A stretch of DNA of 53,555 bases. Source: an alpha proteobacterium AAP81b. GTDB taxonomy: Bacteria > Pseudomonadota > Alphaproteobacteria > Sphingomonadales > Sphingomonadaceae. The notes below the pieces were generated by a model, which was not told where the DNA came from, ran no database searches, and saw nothing but the letters and a program-made list of their open reading frames with translations. The first letter of the stretch is position 1. Each line of letters opens with the position of its first letter. Location: the NCBI GenBank assembly GCA_001295935.1, contig LJHX01000189.1, positions 1-53,555 on the forward strand. The letters run 5' to 3'. Position numbers and translations under genes: made by a program. Shown in pieces: positions 47,973-53,555 of the stretch.

Positions 47973-49187
47973 ATGCATATCCATCCGCTGGTGACCGACA
48001 CCGCGACGCTTGCCGCGCTGTGCGAGCGACTCTCCCACGCCGACTTCGTCTGCGTCGATACCGAATTCATGCGCGAAAGCACCTATTACCCCGAGCTGTG
48101 CCTCGTCCAGGTGGCCAGCTCGACCGAAGCCGCGGCGATCGACCCGATGGCCGCCGGGCTCGACCTTGCGCCGCTCTTGAAGCTGCTCGTCGAGGACGAA
48201 GTGCTGAAAGTCTTCCACGCCGGCGGCCAGGATCTCGAGATTATCTACAACCTGACCCGCAAGACCCCGAGCCCGCTGTTCGATACCCAGATCGCCGCCA
48301 TGGCCTTGGGGCTCGGCGAGCAGATCGGCTATACCAACCTTGTTGCCGCCTATTCGGGGGTGCAGGTCGACAAGGGCGCGCGCTTTACCGACTGGGCGCG
48401 GCGGCCGCTCAACGATCGCCAGCTCGATTATGCCATTGGCGACGTTACCCATCTCGCCCGGCTGTTCCCCAAGATGCTCGATCGCCTGCGCAAGACCGGC
48501 CGCGGCGAATGGCTCGACGACGAAATGGCGCGCGCCGCCGATCCCGCCACCTATGCCAATGATCCCGACAAGGCCTGGACGCGGCTGCGATTGCCGAGCC
48601 GCAAGCCCGAGGTGCTCGGCCGGCTGAAGGCGCTGGCGCGCTGGCGCGAACTCGAAGCGCAGGACAAGGATGTGCCGCGCGGCCGCATCGCCAAGGACGA
48701 GACGCTCGCCGACCTGGCGACGGCGCCGCCGCGGTCGCAGGCCGATCTCGCCAAGGTGCGCGGGCTGTCGGCGACCTGGGGCGGCAATGCTATCGGCGAC
48801 CGCCTGATGCGCGCGCTGGAAAACGCCGAGCCATTGCCGCTGGACGAGCTGCCGGCGCGCGAACCGCAGCGGCCGGGGCTGAGCAGCGAAGGCTCGCTGA
48901 TCGCCGATCTCCTGAAACTGCTGCTGAAAGTCCGCGCCAAGGAAAGCGGCGTCGCCCCGAAACTGATCGTCCGCGGCGACGACCTCGACGCTCTGGCGGC
49001 GGGCGTCCGCGACGGCCTGCCGGTGCTGCAAGGCTGGCGGCGCGGGCTGTTCGGCGAGGACGCGCTGGCGCTGGTCGAAGGCCGGCTGGCCTTTTCGGTT
49101 CGCGACGGCAAGATGCTGATGACCCGCGCCGAAATCGCCGGTGAGCCGGGCGATGTGGCGAGCGCCGATTGGTTCGAGCCGGGCTGA
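47973..49187 (+). CDS. rnd: Ribonuclease D
   Basis: RNase D is a 3'-5' exonuclease that trims tRNA and other RNA ends. The 404-residue protein has the DEDD residues in FVCVDTEFMRE near residue 28, VFHAGGQDLEIIYNL, and RQLDYAIGDVTHLARL, followed by an HRDC domain (ALARWRELEAQDKDVPRGRIAKDETL). Length is typical for alphaproteobacterial Rnd. AAGGCAGGG precedes the ATG. Confidence 0.96.
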   Translation: MHIHPLVTDTATLAALCERLSHADFVCVDTEFMRESTYYPELCLVQVASSTEAAAIDPMAAGLDLAPLLKLLVEDEVLKVFHAGGQDLEIIYNLTRKTPSPLFDTQIAAMALGLGEQIGYTNLVAAYSGVQVDKGARFTDWARRPLNDRQLDYAIGDVTHLARLFPKMLDRLRKTGRGEWLDDEMARAADPATYANDPDKAWTRLRLPSRKPEVLGRLKALARWRELEAQDKDVPRGRIAKDETLADLATAPPRSQADLAKVRGLSATWGGNAIGDRLMRALENAEPLPLDELPAREPQRPGLSSEGSLIADLLKLLLKVRAKESGVAPKLIVRGDDLDALAAGVRDGLPVLQGWRRGLFGEDALALVEGRLAFSVRDGKMLMTRAEIAGEPGDVASADWFEPG

Positions 49188-49230
49188 CGGCCGCCCCGCC
49201 GGGCATTGCCGGCGCCGCCCTGAAAAAAGA

Positions 49231-49266
49231 GGCGCGCCCGGCATGACAGGGGGAGCCGGGCGCGCC
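49231..49266 (-). terminator. Strong minus-strand terminator hairpin
   Basis: GGCGCGCCCGGC and GCCGGGCGCGCC are perfect 12-bp arms with a 12-base loop. On the plus strand the A-run GAAAAAAGA precedes it, so on the minus strand the hairpin is followed by TCTTTTTTC. It thus terminates leftward transcription from the 50.3-49.4 kb genes, and its stem may also help end the rnd transcript. Confidence 0.8.
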
Positions 49267-49406
49267 CAAAGGCGGCGGGCGGATCGAACCGCGAGAGGGA
49301 CGCCGCCGCTGACACCACTCTAGGTTTGTATCGCTCCCGAACAATTCATGAAGTTTCAGCGATAGCGCCATTTTGGCAGCGATTGCCCGTGGCTTGCGCA
49401 ACTTTC

Positions 49407-49772
49407 CTAACGCGAATCGCTGTCGGCAAAGATTCGGCGGCGGCTGTCGCCTGCCCCTGCCACCTGCTCAACGTTGCGCTTGAAGTCGCGATAGCGGCAG
49501 CCTGTGCAACCGCCCGGGCCGATACCCGAGCGCCTGCCCAGGCTGGCGTTGTCGGGCTCGATCAGGGCATTGCGCTCGCGCGAGACGCTGGCCGTGCCGC
49601 GCGCGCCGACAATTGGTTCGTTGCCGCACGGCAATCGCCACGGTGACCGTGCCGGTTCGCGATCGGCGCAAACGATGACTTCGCCCGGCCGGGGCGGGAG
49701 ACAGCGCGCGCTCAGCACGGGCGGGCTGGAATCGACGGCTGCCCCCGCGCGCAGTGCCGCAATCAGTATCAG
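49407..49772 (-). CDS. Putative small secreted protein with a CTG start coupled to the SEL1 gene
   Basis: The frame codes for 121 residues: a short hydrophobic start (LILIAALRAGAAVDS), then a Cys-containing GEVIVCADREPARSPWRLP block similar in style to many sphingomonad envelope proteins, and a charged C-terminus with CTGCRYRDFKRN. No ATG, GTG or TTG occurs near the natural start. A CTG at 49772 overlaps the previous gene's stop as CTGA, mirroring ATGA couplings elsewhere. The strong minus-strand terminator downstream supports transcription through it. No family was recognised. Confidence 0.45.
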   Translation of the reverse strand: MILIAALRAGAAVDSSPPVLSARCLPPRPGEVIVCADREPARSPWRLPCGNEPIVGARGTASVSRERNALIEPDNASLGRRSGIGPGGCTGCRYRDFKRNVEQVAGAGDSRRRIFADSDSR

Positions 49773-50290
49773 AAGCCCTTGGCCTTGAGCGCATCGTGCA
49801 GGATCGCGGCTTCCTTGTCTTTCTCGCGGGCCCTGTTGAGCCAGTGCATCGCCGCGGGCACGTCCTTGTCGCCCCCCTGCCCCAGCAGCATCATCTTGGC
49901 GAGTTCGCGCATCGCCGGCGGATAGCCCGCGGTCAGCCATTCCTCGGCGGCGGCGCCGCTGGCATCGAGCGCATAGCTGCGCGTCCGCGCCCCCAGCGCG
50001 CCGCGGATCTCGCCGCCGTTGCGCCCCGTCGCCAGCACCTTCAGCTGTTCACGCGCGCCCTTGGGATCGGCGGGAACGCCGCGCCCGGTCTTGGTCAGCA
50101 TGGCGAGGATGAAGCCGGCTCCGGGATCGCCGAAGCGGCTATGGCATTGCAGCGCCAATATGTCGGCCGGCGCCGGATTGGCGGTCTTTGCCTCGCTCCA
50201 TTCCAGTTTCGCGCAGCTGACCAGCGGCGCCGTCGCTGCCGGCACCGCCGCCAGAATGGTGATTGCCAGGGCAAGGACAAACTTCTTCAT
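49769..50290 (-). CDS. SEL1-like repeat protein with signal peptide
   Basis: The 173-residue protein has a signal peptide (MKKFVLALAITILAAVPAATA) and helical repeats typical of SEL1/TPR-like proteins (GAGFILAMLTKTGRGVPADPKGAREQL; PPAMRELAKMMLLGQGGDKDVPAAMHWLNRA). Such proteins mediate protein-protein contacts in the periplasm. It lies 32 nt downstream of lpd copy 2 on the same strand, so it may be co-transcribed with the pyruvate dehydrogenase genes. Confidence 0.82.
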   Translation of the reverse strand: MKKFVLALAITILAAVPAATAPLVSCAKLEWSEAKTANPAPADILALQCHSRFGDPGAGFILAMLTKTGRGVPADPKGAREQLKVLATGRNGGEIRGALGARTRSYALDASGAAAEEWLTAGYPPAMRELAKMMLLGQGGDKDVPAAMHWLNRAREKDKEAAILHDALKAKGF

Positions 50291-50322
50291 GGCACGGCGC
50301 CCCCAACGTTGCGGCAGCCTGA

Positions 50323-51717
50323 TCAGATGTGCAGCGCCCGGCCATAGGCGCCCAGCACGCTCTCGTGCATCATTTCGGAAAGCGTCGGATGCGCGAACAC
50401 TGTCTCCATCAATTCGGCCTCGGTGGTTTCGAGCCCGCGGGCGATGACATAGCCCTGGATCAGCTCGGTGACTTCGGCGCCGATCATGTGCGCGCCGAGC
50501 AGCTCGCCGGTGGCGGCATCGAACACCGTCTTGACGAACCCCTCGGCCTCGCCGAGCGCGATCGCCTTGCCATTGCCGATGAAGGGGAATTTGCCGACCT
50601 TGACCTCGCGCCCGGCGGCCCTGGCCTTGGCTTCGGTCAGCCCGACGCTGGCGACCTGCGGGCGCGAATAGGTGCAGCCAGGGATGTTCCAGATGGTGAA
50701 TTCATGGGGCGAGCCGCCGGCGAGCTTCTCGACGCAGACGACGCCTTCATGGCTGGCCTTGTGCGCTAGCCAGGGCGGCCCGGTAACATCGCCGATGGCG
50801 TGCAGCCCCGCCACATTGGTACGGCCAAAGCCATCGACAAGGATGTGGCCGCGCTCCGTTGCGACACCGAGGGCTTCGAGGCCGATGTTCTCGGTATTGG
50901 GAACGATGCCGATCGCGACAATGACATGGCTGAAGGCTTCCGGCGTCGCCTTGCCGTCGGCGGTGGTGATCGTCGCCGTCACCTTGTCGGGCGCCGGGGT
51001 GATGTCGCTGACCTTGGCGCCGGTCAGGATACGCATCCCCTGCTTGGCCAAGGTCTTGGCCATGAACGCCGAGACTTCCTCATCCTCGACCGGCAGGATG
51101 CGATCGACCATTTCGACGACCGTCACCTCGGCGCCCATGTCGCTGTAGAAACTGGCGAATTCGATACCGATGGCGCCCGAGCCGATGACCAGCAGGCGCG
51201 TCGGCATCTCGGGCGGCACCATGGCGTGGCGATAGGTCCAGATTCGCAGGCCATCGGCGGCCAGCCCCGGCAGGTCGCGCGCCCGCGCGCCGGTGGCGAC
51301 GATGACGTTCCTGGCATCGAGGATGCGTTCGCCGGTGCCGGTCTTCACCGTCAGCTGCGTCGCCCCGGTCAGCCGCCCCTCGCCTTCGACGACGGTGACC
51401 TTGTTCTTCTTCATCAGCGTCTTGACGCCGGCGTTCAACTGCCCGGCGACCTTGCGGCTGCGTTCCGTCACCTTGGCGAGATCGAAGCCGATATTGTCGG
51501 CCTTGAGGCCATAGGCGTCGGCATGGGTCATATAATGATAGATTTCGCTCGTTCGCAGCAGCGCCTTGGTCGGGATGCACCCCCAGTTGAGGCAGATGCC
51601 GCCGAGCTTCTCGCGCTCGACGATGGCGACGCTGAGGCCGAGTTGCGCCGCACGAATGGCCGCGACATAGCCGCCGGGCCCCGAGCCGAGGATGGCGAGA
51701 TCGAAGGATTCAGGCAT
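50323..51717 (-). CDS. lpdA: Dihydrolipoyl dehydrogenase (E3), copy 2
   Basis: The 464-residue flavoprotein has GSGPGGYVAAIRAAQLG near residue 11, redox-active GGICLNWGCIPTKALL, a second Rossmann motif VIGSGAIGIEFASFYSDMGAEV, and HAHPTLSE-like FAHPTLSEMMHES near the C-terminus. It differs clearly from copy 1 (GGTCLNVGCIPSKALL). Its place downstream of pdhC suggests it serves pyruvate dehydrogenase. Its start overlaps the PIN gene's stop by 8 bases. The open frame extends to 51912 but the 51717 ATG gives the canonical MPESFDLAILGSGPGG. Confidence 0.96.
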   Translation of the reverse strand: MPESFDLAILGSGPGGYVAAIRAAQLGLSVAIVEREKLGGICLNWGCIPTKALLRTSEIYHYMTHADAYGLKADNIGFDLAKVTERSRKVAGQLNAGVKTLMKKNKVTVVEGEGRLTGATQLTVKTGTGERILDARNVIVATGARARDLPGLAADGLRIWTYRHAMVPPEMPTRLLVIGSGAIGIEFASFYSDMGAEVTVVEMVDRILPVEDEEVSAFMAKTLAKQGMRILTGAKVSDITPAPDKVTATITTADGKATPEAFSHVIVAIGIVPNTENIGLEALGVATERGHILVDGFGRTNVAGLHAIGDVTGPPWLAHKASHEGVVCVEKLAGGSPHEFTIWNIPGCTYSRPQVASVGLTEAKARAAGREVKVGKFPFIGNGKAIALGEAEGFVKTVFDAATGELLGAHMIGAEVTELIQGYVIARGLETTEAELMETVFAHPTLSEMMHESVLGAYGRALHI

Positions 51718-52117
51718 GGTTGGCCCCGATGAATTGCAGATTGGCAGTGCACCAGACAGGAACGCCGACGCCGAAGAAATCGACATCCTCGGACCATATC
51801 GGTCCCTCCACCGCCAGTGCGGCCGCAAGCGCCGGCCAGTCGGATTGGCCGCCCGCCCGCAGCCGTGAACCGGCGACGGTGCGCATATGGGCGTATTGCT
51901 CCGGGCCGACAATCTCGATCGGATCGAGAACCCGCTGCACGCGCTGGTCGATCATATCAGCCGCCAGCAGGAACTTGTTTGCCAGGCGATCGATCAGTTC
52001 ATCGACATTATGCGCGGTAGTCGCGAGATCGATACCGCGGTAGCGAAGCGCCTCGACATGGCGGGAAGCCCGGCCCAGGCAACATCGCACCAGAACATTG
52101 GTATCGATCAGGAGCAA
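51710..52117 (-). CDS. PIN-domain toxin between pdhC and lpd
   Basis: The 135-residue PIN protein starts MLLIDTNVLVRCCLGR, with the first catalytic Asp in IDTN. An Asp/Glu cluster occurs in NVDELIDRLANKFLL and in WSEDVDFFG near the C-terminus. The start is TTG at 52117, inside the antitoxin gene and 10 bases before its end. The stop overlaps the lpd start by 8 bases, an unusually tight link between a toxin and a housekeeping gene. Predicted activity is RNA cleavage. Confidence 0.87.
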   Translation of the reverse strand: MLLIDTNVLVRCCLGRASRHVEALRYRGIDLATTAHNVDELIDRLANKFLLAADMIDQRVQRVLDPIEIVGPEQYAHMRTVAGSRLRAGGQSDWPALAAALAVEGPIWSEDVDFFGVGVPVWCTANLQFIGANHA

Positions 52118-52389
52118 CGATCGAGCTCGTCAAGTTCCGCAATCTCGGCTTCAGGTGTGTCGCAGTCGCGCAGCAGCTCGCGCCAGTTCGGCGTTCGGGC
52201 CCGCCACGCCCGCCCGAATTCCTCCATGCCGCGAACCCAGGCTTTCATGTCGATATCCGCGGCAGGTTTGCTCAGACCTTCGGGGATATAGCGACCGACG
52301 CGCTTGCCGTGATGGGTGACGATCACGACTTCGCTGCCGGCAGAAACTTCACTGATCCGCTCGCGGAACTCCTTGATCCCCATTTTCAT
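52108..52389 (-). CDS. Phd/YefM-type antitoxin
   Basis: The 93-residue protein begins MKMGIKEFRERISEVSAGSEVVIVTHHGKRVGRYIP, the N-terminal DNA-binding fold of Phd/YefM antitoxins. The Trp/Glu-rich C-terminus would bind the PIN toxin. An in-frame extension to 52437 overlaps the pdhC end; the 52389 start is preceded by GGAGC and gives the canonical N-terminus. An inverted repeat lies immediately upstream. Confidence 0.87.
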   Translation of the reverse strand: MKMGIKEFRERISEVSAGSEVVIVTHHGKRVGRYIPEGLSKPAADIDMKAWVRGMEEFGRAWRARTPNWRELLRDCDTPEAEIAELDELDRCS

Positions 52390-52401
52390 GGCGCGGCTCC
52401 G

Positions 52402-52428
52402 AAAAGTGTGACCGGGGGATACACTTTT
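52402..52428 (-). promoter_or_regulatory. Operator upstream of the Phd/PIN module
   Basis: AAAAGTGT and ACACTTTT are perfect 8-bp arms 11 bases apart, in the gap between the end of pdhC and the antitoxin start. It is A/T-rich compared with the surrounding DNA. It probably binds the antitoxin and may carry an internal promoter for the toxin and lpd. Confidence 0.55.
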
Positions 52429-52433
52429 TGTCG

Positions 52434-53555
52434 TCACGCCACCAGCGCCAACGGGCTTTCGATCACCTCGCGCAGTGCTTTCATCAGCTCGGCGCCATCG
52501 GCACCATCGATGGCGCGGTGATCGAAGCTGCCCGTCGCCGACATCACCGTCGCGATGCCGAGCGCATCGTCGATGACGAACGGCCGCTTCTCGCCGGCGC
52601 CGACGGCCAGGATCATGCCCTGCGGCGGATTGATCACCGCGTCGAACTGCTTGATCCCATACATGCCGAGGTTGGACAGCGATGCCGTGCCGCCCTGATA
52701 TTCGTGCGGCGCCAGCTTGCCGTCGCGCGCCTTGTCGGCGAGCGCCTTCATTTCGGTGGCGATCACCGACATCGGCTTGAGGTCAGCGCCGACGACGATC
52801 GGCGTGATCAGCCCCGACGGCGCCGCCACCGCCACCGAGATATCGGCGCGATCGTAACTGACCAGGCTGTCGCCGATGAAGCTGACATTGGCCTTGGGGA
52901 CGAGGCGGAGTGCCACCGCCAGCGCCTTGATCAGCATGTCGTTGACGCTGAGCTTGATCTGGCGGGCAGCGAGTGCGGTGTTCAATTCGCCGCGCAGCTT
53001 CAAGAGCGCATCGAGGCGGATGTCGCTGGTCAGGTAGAAGTGCGGCACCGTCTGCTTGGCTTCGGTCAGGCGGCGGGCGATGACCTTGCGGACATTGCCG
53101 AGCTTGGCGACGCTGTGCGGGATGTCGCTGAACGGCGGGGCGAAGGCGGGGGCCGCGGCGGGGGTAGGCGCGGGCACAGCGGCGGGAGCGGTCTCGGCGG
53201 CTGCCGGCGCGACGGCCGTCGGGGTGGCTGCGGGCGCGGGTGCCGAACGCGGCGCGGTGACGGCGGCTTCGACGTCAGCCTTGACGATCCGACCGTTGGG
53301 GCCGGAGCCCGTCACCGTCGCAAGATCGACTCCCTGCTGCCCGGCGATGCGCCGCGCCAGCGGGGAAGCAACAACGCGCTCCCCTCCCGCTTGCGGGGAG
53401 TCGGAGACGGCGCGCAGCGCCTGCGGCTGGGGGTGGGAAGTTGCTGCGGGCTGCAGCGGCGAGACGGCCGCCGCGGGCACAACTGCTCCTGTTGCCAACT
53501 CCGGCGCCGGGGGAACGTCCTTCCCTCCCCCAGCCCCTCCCGCAAGCGGGAGGGG
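52434..53555 (-). CDS. pdhC: Pyruvate dehydrogenase E2 (dihydrolipoyl acetyltransferase), 5' end cut off
   Basis: The visible 373 codons lack the lipoyl domain, which lies past the window edge. They start in a Pro/Ala-rich linker, followed by an E3-binding domain (VVASPLARRIAGQQGVDLATVTGSGPNGRIVKADVEAAV), a second linker, and a catalytic acyltransferase domain ending in ATGSFDHRAIDGADGAELMKAL with the active-site His and Asp. The linker contains two R1-encoded stretches: SHPQPQALRAVSDSPQAGGE and the residues at the window edge. The frame is open to base 53555, so the internal TTG at 53498 is not the real start. The antitoxin gene follows after 44 bases. Confidence 0.94.
   Translation of the reverse strand, partial: PLPLAGGAGGGKDVPPAPELATGAVVPAAAVSPLQPAATSHPQPQALRAVSDSPQAGGERVVASPLARRIAGQQGVDLATVTGSGPNGRIVKADVEAAVTAPRSAPAPAATPTAVAPAAAETAPAAVPAPTPAAAPAFAPPFSDIPHSVAKLGNVRKVIARRLTEAKQTVPHFYLTSDIRLDALLKLRGELNTALAARQIKLSVNDMLIKALAVALRLVPKANVSFIGDSLVSYDRADISVAVAAPSGLITPIVVGADLKPMSVIATEMKALADKARDGKLAPHEYQGGTASLSNLGMYGIKQFDAVINPPQGMILAVGAGEKRPFVIDDALGIATVMSATGSFDHRAIDGADGAELMKALREVIESPLALVA
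53379..53438 (+). repeat. R1 palindromic repeat inside the pdhC linker
   Basis: A full-length copy (CTCCCCTCCCGC-TT-GCGGGGAG hairpin, GGAGACGGCGCGCAGCG middle, CTGCGGCTGGGGGTGGG tail) lies inside the pdhC coding region between the lipoyl and E3-binding domains. It keeps the reading frame open and encodes about 20 linker residues. Confidence 0.8.
53521..53555 (-). repeat. R1 repeat cut by the right edge
   Basis: TTCCCTCCCCCAGCCCCTCC followed by CGCAAGCGGGAGGGG is a second repeat copy within the pdhC linker, in opposite orientation to the copy 80 bases away. The contig ends within it, as expected when an assembler cannot resolve a repeat. Confidence 0.7.

Overview
This window is very GC-rich, densely packed DNA from an alphaproteobacterium, most likely a sphingomonad (order Sphingomonadales). 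The supporting signs are two secreted proteins ending in PEP-CTERM-type sorting tails (VPEPASWAMLIAGFG; VPEASTWVMLIAGFG), alphaproteobacterial neighbours such as hisZ-purA and sucCD-sucAB-lpd, and dispersed GC-rich palindromic repeats. The species cannot be named. The first 20 bases are all G and the last 35 bases lie inside a dispersed repeat, so the window looks like a whole assembly contig whose ends are set by a sequencing artefact and a repeat.

Layout. 1-4.98 kb (+): serA, hisZ, purA and a degenerate SNase/DUF1294 membrane protein. 4.99-21.5 kb (-): read in transcription order, a crotonase, an unknown protein, glmM-thiD-rnhB, mdh, vapBC, sucC-sucD-sucA-unknown-sucB, vapBC, lpd, a PepSY membrane protein and a TRIC/UPF0126 channel. 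This carries the TCA-cycle segment from 2-oxoglutarate to succinate, plus malate dehydrogenase. 21.5-24.8 kb: an SDR oxidoreductase (-) divergent from a Tat-type serine hydrolase (+), then a PEP-CTERM protein whose natural start codon reads ACG. 24.9-28.7 kb (-): hisS, then hicA-hicB-prfA-prmC. 28.7-32.6 kb: M61 peptidase, SMR exporter, pyrophosphatase, SRAP protein and a DUF465 protein. 32.8-39.1 kb (-): nuoABCD, small ORFs, nuoE, small ORFs, nuoF; the operon ends at nuoF. 39.2-46.3 kb: M28 peptidase, an ArsR/SRPBCC pair, suhB, aspS-thiE and a second PEP-CTERM protein. 46.4-53.6 kb: FAD monooxygenase, rnd, a SEL1-repeat protein with a coupled CTG-start ORF, and a pdhC-antitoxin-PIN-lpd operon cut by the window edge.

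The most striking pattern is the placement of four toxin-antitoxin modules. Each lies co-directionally, immediately upstream of housekeeping genes: vapBC before lpd (3-nt gap), Phd/PIN before the second lpd (8-bp overlap), hicAB before prfA (1-nt gap) and vapBC before sucC (64 nt). In the two 2-oxoacid dehydrogenase operons the module sits at the same place, between the E2 and E3 genes. Each module has its own inverted repeat upstream, and all three PIN toxins appear to start with TTG overlapping the antitoxin stop. Other features worth attention are three paralogous coiled-coil proteins inside the nuo operon, a palindromic repeat that inserts in frame into the linkers of both E2 proteins, and two genes with near-cognate start codons (ACG, CTG). 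No tRNA, rRNA, CRISPR array, insertion sequence or phage gene was seen.
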